From positions 62,001 to 126,000 of the forward strand of contig NZ_VFVY01000003.1 of NCBI RefSeq assembly GCF_006442315.1: 64,000 nt of DNA. The letters are read 5' to 3'. This document shows positions 44,037-54,086 of this stretch, in pieces. Positions within the stretch are counted from its first letter, which is position 1, and each line of letters begins with the position of its first letter. The notes under the pieces are model-generated. The model searched no databases. It was not told the origin of the DNA and saw only the letters and a program-made list of their open reading frames with translations. This stretch comes from Mesorhizobium sp. B2-3-4 (GTDB taxonomy: Bacteria > Pseudomonadota > Alphaproteobacteria > Rhizobiales > Rhizobiaceae). A program made the position numbers and the translations under genes.

Positions 44037-45221
44037 ATGAAGATCACTGAAATCGAGACCTTTGCCGTCGGCGCCGGCTGGAAGAACTGGCTGTTCGTCA
44101 AGGTGCATACCGACAAGGGCATCCACGGCATCGGCGAAGGCACGCTGAACGGCTTCATCAAGACCACCGAAGCCGGCGTGCATGAGCTCAAGCATCTCGC
44201 CATCGGCCAGGACCCGTGCCGCATCAACGCGCTGGCCAGGCGCATGCTGGACAGCGTCTCGCTCGATGGCGGCCATATCCACCGCACGGTGATCGCAGCC
44301 ATCGAAGTCGCCTGCTGGGACATTCTTGGCAAGAGCCTCGGGGTGCCGGTCCACCAGCTGCTCGGCGGACAGGTGCGCGACAGCGTGCTCGGCTATGCCA
44401 ATGGCTGGTACCGCACCGAGCGCACGCCGGAGGCCTTCCTCGAGGCCGCCAAGGCGGTGCTGGCCAAAGGCTTCAAGGCGTTCAAGCTCGACCCGTTCGG
44501 CACCGCGCAAGGCTTCATTTCACGCGACGAGCTGGACCTTTCCTATGCCATCTGCCGGACCTTGCGCGATCATCTGCCGAAGGACACGCTGATCCTGATC
44601 GACGTGCATGCCCGCTTCACCGAAATCGCGGCGTTGCAGGCGGCGCAAAAGTTCGCCGACCTCGACATCTACTGGTGGGAAGAACCGACCTCGCGCGACC
44701 GTCAGGAGACCGTGCACGAAGTGGCGCATCGTTCGCCGATCCCGGTGGCGACGGGCGAGATGTACGACACGGTCGGCCAGTTCTATGCGCTGGCGGCCGG
44801 CGGCGGCGTCAACATCTTCCAGCCCGAGCCGATGTCGCTCGGCGGCATCGGCCCGTCCATGCAGGTCGCCAATCTGGCGTTTGCCCATGGCAGCCATATC
44901 GCGCCGCACCAGAGCGGTGGGCCGGTGGCGACAGCGGTTTGCCTGCAACTGGCGGCAGCGGTGCCGAACTTACTCATCCAGGAGCATTTCGATGCCTTCA
45001 ACGATCCCTGGACGCGCGACCTCGTGAACTGGCATCCGACCGTCAATCCCGACAATGGCCATCTCTCGCTGCCGGATGCGCCGGGGCTCGGCATCGACCT
45101 CGACATCGATGCGATCAAGGATCATCCCTATGATCCGAACGCCTATCTCAATGTTCACGCGCAAGGCTGGGAGAAGCGCCTCGGGCGGCGGGAAGAGGCG
45201 GGGAAACGCAGCCTCCCTTGA
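44037..45221 (+). CDS. Mandelate racemase/enolase-superfamily dehydratase 2 (galactonate dehydratase-like)
   Basis: A 394-residue enolase-superfamily enzyme. Metal ligands are Asp189 (LIDVHARF), Glu215 (WWEEPTSRDR) and Glu241 (ATGEMYD). His191 and His291 (APHQSGGP) are candidate acid/base residues, the arrangement seen in D-galactonate and related sugar-acid dehydratases. GVPVHQLLGG and YANGWYR are family-typical. It follows the transketolase subunits by 8 bp in one operon. It ends 2 bp from the convergent LacI gene. Confidence 0.85.
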   Translation: MKITEIETFAVGAGWKNWLFVKVHTDKGIHGIGEGTLNGFIKTTEAGVHELKHLAIGQDPCRINALARRMLDSVSLDGGHIHRTVIAAIEVACWDILGKSLGVPVHQLLGGQVRDSVLGYANGWYRTERTPEAFLEAAKAVLAKGFKAFKLDPFGTAQGFISRDELDLSYAICRTLRDHLPKDTLILIDVHARFTEIAALQAAQKFADLDIYWWEEPTSRDRQETVHEVAHRSPIPVATGEMYDTVGQFYALAAGGGVNIFQPEPMSLGGIGPSMQVANLAFAHGSHIAPHQSGGPVATAVCLQLAAAVPNLLIQEHFDAFNDPWTRDLVNWHPTVNPDNGHLSLPDAPGLGIDLDIDAIKDHPYDPNAYLNVHAQGWEKRLGRREEAGKRSLP

Positions 45222-45223
45222 GC

Positions 45224-46264
45224 TTAAGCGCTCTCGCGGTCGACGATTTCGAAGCCCAGGCTGGTGATTGTCGGCACCTTGGTGTCGCCGCCCAGCCTTG
45301 CCAGCAACTGCCGTACGGCGCGCCGGCCCATCTCGTAGCGATTGACCCTCACCGTGGTCAGCGGTGGATGAAGCTGCGCGGCCAGATCCATGTCGCCATA
45401 GCCGGCAATGGCGATTTTTCCCGGCACCGCCCAGCCGCGCCGGTGGCATTCCTGCACGGCGCCGATGGCGAGCGTATCGCTGGAAAAAAAGATGGCGTCG
45501 ATATCCCTGTGGCGGGAGGTCAGCGTCACCAGCGCCTCGGCGCCGCCTTGCGCGGTGATCGGCACCTCGACCTCCAGATCGGCATGGTTCTTGAAGCCGA
45601 GTTCGGTCAATGCCGCGTGGTAGCCGGTGCGGCGTTGCCGGAGACGGTCATTGCCATGGACCGGCGTCGAGACGAAGCCGATGCGCTTGTAACCCTTGGC
45701 GGCCAGATGCATGGTCATCGCATAGGCGGTCTCGAAATTTGAGACGCCGACCACCATGTCGATCGGCTTGCTGCCCTTGATCTCGGAGATCTCCACCACC
45801 GGAGCACCGCTGTTTTTCAGCAATGCGCGCGCGGTCTCGCTTTGCACGAAGCTCTGCAGGATCATGCCGACCGGGCGCCAGCCGAGCAGCGCGCGGATCG
45901 CCTTGTCCTCGGCCTCCTGCGTGAATTCGCCTTGCACCAGGAGCATCGAATAGCCGCTCTCGTGGCATTCGTCGGACATGCCTTGCACCTGTTCGGCTAT
46001 GCCCGAATTGATCAGCGGCGGCACCACCGTGCCGATCATGCGGCCATTGCCGCGCATGCTGGAGGCCAGCCGGTTGGGTACGAAGCCGGCTTGCTCTATG
46101 GCCTCGAGCACCTTGGCGCGCGTCTCCGGCGAGACCATGTCGGGATTGGACAGCGCGCGCGACACCGTCATCGGCGCAACGCCGACGCGCTTGGCGATCT
46201 CGCGGACGCCGAGGCGGCGCGGCTGCTTCTTTCCGCCCGAGCCGTCTCCTGGCCTATCGGTCAT
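45224..46264 (-). CDS. LacI family regulator, GntR(gluconate)-like
   Basis: A 346-residue repressor. The LacI HTH and hinge are LGVREIAKRVGVAPMTVSRALSNPDMVSPETRAKVLEAIEQAGFVPNRLASSMRGN, and the periplasmic-binding-like ligand domain includes IGTVVPPLINSGIAEQVQGMSDECHESGYSMLLVQGE. It resembles gluconate/idonate regulators whose operators have an ACCGGT-like centre, in keeping with TGGTACCGGTATCA found three times nearby. ATG 46264 is used. It lies downstream of the degenerate SDR pair on the same strand. Confidence 0.88.
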   Translation of the reverse strand: MTDRPGDGSGGKKQPRRLGVREIAKRVGVAPMTVSRALSNPDMVSPETRAKVLEAIEQAGFVPNRLASSMRGNGRMIGTVVPPLINSGIAEQVQGMSDECHESGYSMLLVQGEFTQEAEDKAIRALLGWRPVGMILQSFVQSETARALLKNSGAPVVEISEIKGSKPIDMVVGVSNFETAYAMTMHLAAKGYKRIGFVSTPVHGNDRLRQRRTGYHAALTELGFKNHADLEVEVPITAQGGAEALVTLTSRHRDIDAIFFSSDTLAIGAVQECHRRGWAVPGKIAIAGYGDMDLAAQLHPPLTTVRVNRYEMGRRAVRQLLARLGGDTKVPTITSLGFEIVDRESA

Positions 46265-46463
46265 CTCGAATGGCTCCAAAGCGTAGACGATCCACCATGG
46301 CAATGCGCCGGGATCACGCTGCATGCCCATTCATAGCGTCTGCCGCCGCCGCTTTCCAGCGATGGACCCGGCTAATGCACGGTTGGATGCCGTCAACGGG
46401 CGCGCCATGTCGACCTGGGTGCCATGCGGCACCCGAGAGGGCCGGCGCTTCGGTCTCAGCGCG

Positions 46464-47057
46464 TCAGAAATTGCGCCCATAGCCTGCCGTCCAGCCGCCG
46501 TCGACGCCCAGCATCTGGCCTGTCGTGTAGGTGTTGAGCGGATCGCAGAAGAACAGCACGGCCGCCACCGCCTCCTCGATGTTGCCGGCGCGATTGACCG
46601 GGACATGGCTGAGCATCGCCTTGTCGCCCGAAACCATGGTCTCGTCCTCGATCAGGCCGACGCCGACGGCGTTGACCAGGATTCTGGGGCCGAACTCCAT
46701 GGCCAGCGTGCGCATGCCGGCCAGGATCGAGGCGTTCTCCATGGAAAAGCGCGGATGGCGGCGCATCGGCATGCCGGCGGTCACCGACAGCAGGAAGACG
46801 ATGCGTCCGCCGCCGCGTTCCGCCATCGCCACCGCCGCCTTGCGCGCAGCCGCATACAAGGCGCCGGGATTCTCCGCCGTGGTGCCCGGACGCAGCGGGC
46901 ATGACACCAGCATGATGTCGGGAGGCGGTATGTCGGCGGGCCGCGCCCCGTCGATTATGCGGCCGCCATTGGCGCGCAAGGCGGCGAGCGCGGCTTCGGC
47001 AACCGGATTGCCTGCGCCTTCCAGCGCGATCACTGCCCCGGCGAGATCGATTTCCAT
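46464..47057 (-). CDS. Degenerate SDR-fold protein lacking catalytic Tyr and Lys
   Basis: A 197-residue SDR-like protein, shorter than the usual 250. The N-terminal cofactor motif is reduced to ALEGAGNPVAEA. The catalytic YxxxK position reads FSMEN, so Tyr is Phe and Lys is Asn. The C-terminal GQMLGVDGGWTAGYG is well preserved and nearly identical to its neighbour's end. It starts 8 bp after the stop of the SDR at 47066. It is likely a non-catalytic partner of that protein, though a decaying gene is possible; the frame is intact. Confidence 0.75.
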   Translation of the reverse strand: MEIDLAGAVIALEGAGNPVAEAALAALRANGGRIIDGARPADIPPPDIMLVSCPLRPGTTAENPGALYAAARKAAVAMAERGGGRIVFLLSVTAGMPMRRHPRFSMENASILAGMRTLAMEFGPRILVNAVGVGLIEDETMVSGDKAMLSHVPVNRAGNIEEAVAAVLFFCDPLNTYTTGQMLGVDGGWTAGYGRNF

Positions 47058-47065
47058 GGCCTCGC

Positions 47066-47845
47066 TCACATCATGTATCCCGCGGTCCAGCCGCCATCGA
47101 CGGCAAGCACCTGGCCGTTGACATAGCTGGCCGCCGGCGAGGCCAGGAACAGCACCGCCTCGGCGATCTCCTCGGGCTGGGCAGGCCGGGCCAGCGGCAC
47201 ATGGGCGAGGAATTCCTGCGTGCGCCCGGCGAACTTGCCGTCCTCGCCATAAAACAACTTGGCGGTCAGCGCCGTCATCACCGAACCCGGCGCGATGGCG
47301 TTGGTGAGAATCCCCCGGGCGCCGAGTTCGATCGCCATCGACCGCGTCAGATGGATGATGCCCGCCTTGGCGGCGACGAACGGGCTCTGCAGCCGCATGG
47401 CGGCGAGCCCGACCACCGAGGCGATGTTGACGATGCGCCCGCCTTTGCCGGCGGCGAGCATCGGGGCCAGTGCCGCCCGGCTCATGATGTAGAGACCATC
47501 GAGGTCGATGCCGGTGATGCGGTCCCATTCCTCGGTTGGGAATTCGTCCAATGTGACGCGATGCGCCAGCGTGTTGACGCCGGCATTGTTGACGAGGATG
47601 TCGAGGCGGCCATAGCGCTGCATAAGGGCCGCGATCGCGGCGTCCACCGAGCTCGGGTCGCGGATATCGGTGGCGCAGGCCATCGCATCGCCCAATCCGC
47701 CGGCGATGTCGCTTGCGCCTTCGCCATTGATGTCGGCCACGACCACCGCGGCGCCATTGTCCGACAGTCGTCGTGCGATAGAACTGCCGATCGCGCCGGC
47801 GGCTCCCGTGACCAGCGCCACCTTGCCTCGCAAATCGCAGCGCAT
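47066..47845 (-). CDS. SDR family protein with Phe in place of catalytic Tyr
   Basis: A 259-residue SDR with a good cofactor motif TGAAGAIGSSIA, NNAGVN and Ser in NIASVVG. The active site reads FVAAKAG: Lys is kept but Tyr is Phe (codon TTC). The C-terminal GQVLAVDGGWTAGYM matches its downstream neighbour. It may bind NAD(P) and a substrate without normal catalysis, or use a different acid. The promoter region carries the AT-rich motif (site E), placing it in the central regulon. Confidence 0.82.
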   Translation of the reverse strand: MRCDLRGKVALVTGAAGAIGSSIARRLSDNGAAVVVADINGEGASDIAGGLGDAMACATDIRDPSSVDAAIAALMQRYGRLDILVNNAGVNTLAHRVTLDEFPTEEWDRITGIDLDGLYIMSRAALAPMLAAGKGGRIVNIASVVGLAAMRLQSPFVAAKAGIIHLTRSMAIELGARGILTNAIAPGSVMTALTAKLFYGEDGKFAGRTQEFLAHVPLARPAQPEEIAEAVLFLASPAASYVNGQVLAVDGGWTAGYMM

Positions 47846-47872
47846 CCCGTCAGCTCCCCGCCAGCATCGGTT

Positions 47873-47890
47873 ATGCTATTATAATAATCT
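47873..47890. promoter_or_regulatory. AT-rich operator motif, site E, before the SDR pair
   Basis: On the minus strand it reads AGATTATTATAATAGCAT, 15 of 18 matches to the ideal palindrome, 28 bp before the SDR start codon. Confidence 0.65.
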
Positions 47891-47927
47891 ACCGGCAGGG
47901 ACAAGCTGTTCGCGGGCGACGGGGGAT

Positions 47928-48923
47928 TTATTCCGCAGCCGCGCCGACGGCGCCCTTGCGGGCGGCATCGACCATCCGCCGGCGCGCCCGGAACACGCCC
48001 CATTGCTGGTCGACCAGCACGCCGATGAGGATGACGCCGCCCATCACCGCGAAGTTGAGCGAGGAGGGGATGCCGAGCAGGTTGACCAGGTTCTGCAGTT
48101 CCTGCAGCAGCACCGTGCCGAGGATGACGCCGACCAGCGAGCCTTCGCCGCCGCGCAGCGAGAAGCCGCCGAGCACGGCCGCGGCAATGGCGTAGAGCTC
48201 GTAGAACTGGCCGTGGCTGGCCGGCGAGATCGAGCGCGTATACATGGCGAAATAGATCGCCGACAGTGCCGTCAGCACGCCGCAGATGACGTAGGCCGCC
48301 ATGACCACGCGTCCGGTGCGGATGCCCGAATATTTCGCCGCCTCCTCGTTCTTGCCGATGGCGTAGAGATAGCGGCCGAACACCGAGCGGTGCAGCACCA
48401 CCCACATGACGATCGAAATGACGATCAGCGCGAAGAAGGAGTTCGGCACGCCCCAGGACCGGCCGGCGGTGAGGAATTCGAGATCGGGGAAATTCTGGCC
48501 GAAGGCAAAACCGGCCGTTCCGTCGGCGGTGTAGAAGCGCGCCACGCCGCGATAGATCAACAGGCCACACAGCGTCACCACGAAGGGCTGCAGCTTCAGC
48601 CGCGTGATCAGCCAGCCATGCACCAGCCCGATGATGGCGCCCAGCACCAGGATCAGCACGAAGGCCAGCGGCCAGTCCATCTCGCGCACGGCGATGAAGT
48701 CGATGAACAGCGTGCCGAGCAGCGCCACCAGCGAGCCGACCGACAGTTCGATGCCGCCGGTGATGATGACGAAGGCCTGGCCGATGGACAGGATGCCGAA
48801 CAGGCCGATCAGGTTCGAGGTGTTGGCGAGGTTGATCGGCAACAGGAAGCGCGGATTGATGAGGGCGACGATCGCGCCGACCACCAGGATCAGGATCAGC
48901 AGGCCGAGATCTTTCTTGCTCAT
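47928..48923 (-). CDS. Sugar ABC transporter permease (RbsC type)
   Basis: A 331-residue permease with GQAFVIITGGIELSVGSL, RLKLQPFVVTLCGLLIYRGVA and AAAVLGGFSLRGGEGS, all RbsC-family marks. Only one permease gene is present, so it probably acts as a homodimer. It is the last gene of the binding protein-ATPase-permease operon. Confidence 0.9.
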   Translation of the reverse strand: MSKKDLGLLILILVVGAIVALINPRFLLPINLANTSNLIGLFGILSIGQAFVIITGGIELSVGSLVALLGTLFIDFIAVREMDWPLAFVLILVLGAIIGLVHGWLITRLKLQPFVVTLCGLLIYRGVARFYTADGTAGFAFGQNFPDLEFLTAGRSWGVPNSFFALIVISIVMWVVLHRSVFGRYLYAIGKNEEAAKYSGIRTGRVVMAAYVICGVLTALSAIYFAMYTRSISPASHGQFYELYAIAAAVLGGFSLRGGEGSLVGVILGTVLLQELQNLVNLLGIPSSLNFAVMGGVILIGVLVDQQWGVFRARRRMVDAARKGAVGAAAE

Positions 48924-48980
48924 CGTCTTCTCCCCAATGCCTGCCCGGGCCGGCCGCGCTACCGCGAGCCCCCGGCAAAA

Positions 48981-50522
<1,542 letters not shown>

Positions 50523-50590
50523 GCCTGACAGCGATTGGCGAACTGAACCATCCGCAGACTGACGGTCCCGGCAGGGTTCGTCAATGCGGA

Positions 50591-50620
50591 CAGCCGGCTC
50601 AAGCGACGTTGAGCCGGCTG
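50591..50620. promoter_or_regulatory. Perfect 12-bp stem-loop after the binding-protein gene
   Basis: CAGCCGGCTCAA (50591-50602), loop GCGACG, TTGAGCCGGCTG (50609-50620), just past the binding-protein stop and before the ATPase gene. Confidence 0.65.
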
Positions 50621-50634
50621 CACTGCCCGAGGTC

Positions 50635-51597
50635 TTATTTTCCGGCCATCGCCTTCAAATTGGCGGCGTAGGCGTCGACATCATCCTTGCCGATGATCTT
50701 GGTCGGGATGATGATCAGATTGTTGGCCGGGATGCCCGACTTGTCGCCCTTGAGATAGGCGGCCATCAGCTTCATGCCCTGATAGGCCCATTCGAAGGGC
50801 TGCTGCACGACGGTGGCGGCGATGGTGCCTTCCTTGACGCCGCCCAGCGTGATCGGATCGTCATCGAAACCGACGACGGTGATCGAGCCGAGCTTGCCGG
50901 CGTCGCGCAGCGCTTCATAGATGCGCGGCGTGTTGTAGGAGTAGAAGCCGACCATGCAGGTGACGTCGGGGCTGGCGACCAGCGCGTCCTCGACATTCTT
51001 CTTGGCGCGCGCCTGGTCGATGTCGTCGCCGCGCACGTCGACGAGCTCGATCTTGGTGCCGGCCAGGCCGTCCTTCATGCCCTGGATGCGTTCCTTGGCA
51101 TTGTCGGCGCCGAGCAGGCCGACGAAGCCGAGGCACTTGCCGCCATTGGGCATCGCCTTCTTGGCGATTTCGGCCGCCTGCTTGCCGGCGTCGACATTGG
51201 ACGAGCCGATATAGGCGACGCGCTTGGTCTGCGGGGCGTCGGAGTCCGTGGTGAACAGCGCCGTCTCCGAGGCGATCTTGTTCAGCCCGTCGGTCGAGGT
51301 CTTGGGATCGACGGCCGAGACCATGATGCCCTTGACGCCGGCGGTCACCAGATCGTCCATCAGCCGCTGCTGGATGGCGACCGAGGACTGCTCGGGATAT
51401 TTGAGTTCGAGATTGTAGTCGGGCAGTTCGCCCTGCGCCTTCTTGACGCCGGCTTCGGCCGCTTTCCAGAAATCGGAAGCGCCGTTGACGACGAAGGCCA
51501 GCGTCGGCTTGTCGTCGGCGCGCGCGATGGCCGTCGCCGTCAGGCCGACAACCAGGGCCGCGGCGGCCACGGATGCATTGCGTATCAAGGATTTCAT
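50635..51597 (-). CDS. Sugar ABC transporter substrate-binding protein (RbsB type)
   Basis: A 320-residue periplasmic protein with signal peptide IRNASVAAAALVVGLTATAIARA, then DDKPTLAFVVNGASDFWKAAEAG. It is a Peripla_BP_4 member with QQRLMDDLVTAGVKGIMVSAVDP and VVGFDDDPITLGG. GGGAGG precedes ATG 51597. It heads the operon and is divergent from a LacI regulator. The ligand is likely a monosaccharide. Confidence 0.9.
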   Translation of the reverse strand: MKSLIRNASVAAAALVVGLTATAIARADDKPTLAFVVNGASDFWKAAEAGVKKAQGELPDYNLELKYPEQSSVAIQQRLMDDLVTAGVKGIMVSAVDPKTSTDGLNKIASETALFTTDSDAPQTKRVAYIGSSNVDAGKQAAEIAKKAMPNGGKCLGFVGLLGADNAKERIQGMKDGLAGTKIELVDVRGDDIDQARAKKNVEDALVASPDVTCMVGFYSYNTPRIYEALRDAGKLGSITVVGFDDDPITLGGVKEGTIAATVVQQPFEWAYQGMKLMAAYLKGDKSGIPANNLIIIPTKIIGKDDVDAYAANLKAMAGK

Positions 51598-52146
51598 GTT
51601 CAACCTCCCGTTTTGGTCAGCCATCCGGCTGGCCGGACTTGCTCACTGAAATTGTCGTCTCACCCGAATTGCCGTGGCTTGGACGCCCCTCCTCCTCAGG
51701 GGTTCCCGGCACTGAAAGAATGGCGTCGTTTCCAGCCACGATCGCGGACTGTAGAGACTCATCCTTCGTTCGTAAATAGTCCGATTTGTCTGACATATCA
51801 CATATCCGAGACAAGGTCCGCGGATGCGATACGGGTCCGCCATCGGCCCATTCACGGCTGACGTTAGCGCGCATTGCGATATTAGTAAACTGTATTAGTT
51901 GATGCCTATCGGCAAGAGGTCTTTCACGCCTCACATGGCAATCGATTGGCAAGGCTTCCGCTGGAGCAGCGACAGGGCTTGGCCTTGCAGTGCTCGAATT
52001 TCGCCGTTCCAGAAGAACTTTGGCAGGTGGACGGCAAGGGTACTAATAGATATAAATGATCGCCCGGTTTCCATGAATCGAGCGCCGCCCGGCCACCTTG
52101 CCCGCGCGGCGGGCTGCCGTTAGACAGGACGGGGGATTTAAGCACA
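51598..52146. promoter_or_regulatory. 549-bp divergent control region of the sugar ABC operon and LacI gene
   Basis: No gene is seen. The part 51770-52080 is AT-richer than its surroundings and holds TATTAGTA (51880), TATTAGTT (51893) and TACTAATA (52041), which are related half-sites. These could be operators of the LacI protein at 52147, but none forms a clear palindrome with a central CG. Confidence 0.4.
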
Positions 52147-53256
52147 ATGGGCGAGACGGCGGATCCGGACGGGCGAACCCGCGAGCCCGGCAAGCGGCGC
52201 AAGGCGCCGGCCAGGCCCAAGGGCCGTGTCACCATGACCGACATCGCGCGCGCCGCCGGCTGCTCGCAGGCGACCGTCTCCTTCGTGCTCAACAATTCGC
52301 CCGGGATAAAACTGTCGCGGCAGACGCGCGAGCGGGTCATCGAGGCCGCCCGTGCGCTGGGCTACGCGGCGCCCGCCTTCTCGGCGCTGCGTCCGCCGGC
52401 ACCGGCTTTCGATGGTCTCGACGGCGTCATCGGCTTCGCCGTCGACCAGCTCGCCACCAGCCCGGAAGCCGTGGTCGCCATCGAGGGCGCGCGCCAGGCC
52501 TCGTGGAATGCCGGCAACGTGCTCCTGGTGGCGCAGACCATGGGCGACGCGGTGATGGAGCCGCGCGCCATCGAGGCGCTGACCCGGCGGGGTATTTCGG
52601 CGCTGATCTACATGACCATCTTCACCCGCGAGATCACGGCGCCCGACTTCCTCTACGGCCTCGACATCCCGGTCATCCTGCTCAATTGCTACACGGCCGA
52701 TTACGCCTTCCCCGCCGTGGTGCCCTCCGAGATCGCCGGCGGCCAGAGCTCGACAAGGCACCTGATCAGCCACGGCCACCGCCGCATCGCCACCATAACG
52801 GGCGAACCCTGGATGCAGGCAGCCCAGGACCGCCTGAAAGGCTACCGCCGCGCGCTCGCCACCGCCGACATTCCCTTCGACCCGGATCTGGTGGTCGAAG
52901 GCGACTGGTCGGCCAGCGCCGGCTATGCCGCGACCGTCAAGCTGCTGGCGCTGAAAGACCGCCCGACCGCCATCTTCTGCCAGAACGACCGCACGGCGAT
53001 CGGCTGCTACGAAGCCCTGAAGGAAGCCGGCCTGCACATCCCCGCCGACATCTCCGTCGTCGGCTACGACGACGAGGAAATCGCCCGCCACCTCTTCCCG
53101 CCGCTCACCACCTCGATCCTGCCGCATATGGCGATGGGCCAATGGGCGATCGAGCAGCTGGAAGCGCCGGCGATGGTGGGGCGCGGGCGCTATCCGATCA
53201 CCAAGCTGGAGTGCCCGCTGGTGGAGCGGGAGAGTGTGCGGGGGGTGGGGGAGTAG
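52147..53256 (+). CDS. LacI family transcriptional regulator
   Basis: A 369-residue regulator with a basic 28-residue leader, then the LacI HTH VTMTDIARAAGCSQATVSFVLNNSPGIKLSRQTRERVIEAARALGYAAP and a ligand domain (VIGFAVDQLATSPEAVVAIEGARQASWNAGNVLLVAQT ... VVGYDDEEIARHLFPPLTT). It is divergent from the sugar ABC operon at 51597, its probable target. Confidence 0.9.
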   Translation: MGETADPDGRTREPGKRRKAPARPKGRVTMTDIARAAGCSQATVSFVLNNSPGIKLSRQTRERVIEAARALGYAAPAFSALRPPAPAFDGLDGVIGFAVDQLATSPEAVVAIEGARQASWNAGNVLLVAQTMGDAVMEPRAIEALTRRGISALIYMTIFTREITAPDFLYGLDIPVILLNCYTADYAFPAVVPSEIAGGQSSTRHLISHGHRRIATITGEPWMQAAQDRLKGYRRALATADIPFDPDLVVEGDWSASAGYAATVKLLALKDRPTAIFCQNDRTAIGCYEALKEAGLHIPADISVVGYDDEEIARHLFPPLTTSILPHMAMGQWAIEQLEAPAMVGRGRYPITKLECPLVERESVRGVGE

Positions 53257-53352
53257 GGCGCAGCTGGCCAATTGATCGTGTCGGGCTTGGGCGCGCTTGC
53301 ATGGACAGAGCCGGCTTTATATGTGTGTTCATCGTACAATCTGGAGTGAACA

Positions 53353-53781
53353 CTGGCCGATCCTCTGACATCCGCCCAGCGCAGTGTGCACATGGCGCGC
53401 ATAAAAGGTGCGAACACCGTTCCTGAGCAGGTCGTCCGCAAGATTTTGCATGGGCAGGGCTACAGATTTCGCCTCCAATGGAAGGCTGCGCCTGGCCGAC
53501 CTGACGTGGCCTTTCCTGGGCGGAGACGCATCATCTTCGTCAATGGCTGCTTCTGGCATCAGCACGAAGGATGCAAGATCGCCCATATCCCGGCTACGAG
53601 AAGCGAGTTCTGGCAGGCGAAGTTCGACCGCAATCGCCTACGCGACGCACGAAACCTGGCGCAAGCGGCAGCCGAGGGTTGGCACGCCTTGGTTGTCTGG
53701 GAATGTGAAACCCGCGACATCTTCAAACTCGCGGCACGCCTGAGCGAATTTGTCGGACCGGTGCGACTGGGGCGATCATGA
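53353..53781 (+). CDS. vsr: Very short patch repair endonuclease (Vsr), probable CTG start
   Basis: A Vsr endonuclease that nicks 5' of T:G mismatches left by deamination of 5-methylcytosine. Motifs: MARIKGANTVPEQVVRKIL, PGRPDVAFPGRRRIIFVNGCFWHQHEGCK (catalytic Asp and zinc-binding Cys/His) and WQAKFDRNRLRDARN. The homologous N-terminus ADPLTSAQRSVHMARI is in frame upstream of the first ATG/GTG, and GGAG lies six bases before CTG 53353, so a CTG start is proposed; GTG 53386 and ATG 53392 would cut into the conserved region. A C5-methyltransferase gene lies 3.5 kb away at 57236. Confidence 0.85.
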   Translation: MADPLTSAQRSVHMARIKGANTVPEQVVRKILHGQGYRFRLQWKAAPGRPDVAFPGRRRIIFVNGCFWHQHEGCKIAHIPATRSEFWQAKFDRNRLRDARNLAQAAAEGWHALVVWECETRDIFKLAARLSEFVGPVRLGRS

Positions 53782-53906
53782 AGATCACCGAATCAGGACC
53801 AAATCTGGCTAAATCGCAGCACGCACACTTTGTTTCTGCGCAAGCCGGAGACCTCTACGGCCATCCGACCGTTGTTAGCATCGGCGAACACATGGCAATA
53901 TCGTGA
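53778..53906 (+). CDS. 42-residue ORF overlapping the vsr stop
   Basis: ATG 53778 overlaps the vsr stop (ATGA) and reads MKITESGPNLAKSQHAHF... to TGA 53904. The overlap suggests translational coupling, but the peptide matches nothing I know and could be the leftover start of a lost gene. It is not supported beyond its position. Confidence 0.3.
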   Translation: MKITESGPNLAKSQHAHFVSAQAGDLYGHPTVVSIGEHMAIS

Positions 53907-54086
53907 GACCAAAATCTCCATCCTAGCGACTCAAATTCTACCGGCGGGACTATGCCACCCAACGGGCGAGCGGGTGAGCGGGCCAATGCTAACAATCGAG
54001 CGAGACTCGGTTGCCCCGTTCGAAATATTGCTTGTGGTGAGTGCTCCAGGCCTACCGGAACCGTGTTTCTGAGATATAAGCAATTT
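53907..54086. other. Gap before the kinase gene, no clear gene
   Basis: Open frames reach across this stretch, one in frame with the kinase from 53952 and one from 53830 to 54072, but their peptides are rich in Arg/Asn/Cys and look non-coding. No clear ribosome site or operator is seen. Confidence 0.4.

Noticed and set aside
53260..53352. attL-like copy of the tRNA-Arg 3' end
   Set aside because: No stretch matching the tRNA 3' end was found here; only short GC words are shared.
53830..54072. 80-codon frame between vsr and the kinase gene
   Set aside because: No ribosome site, overlaps another frame, and shows no recognisable domain.
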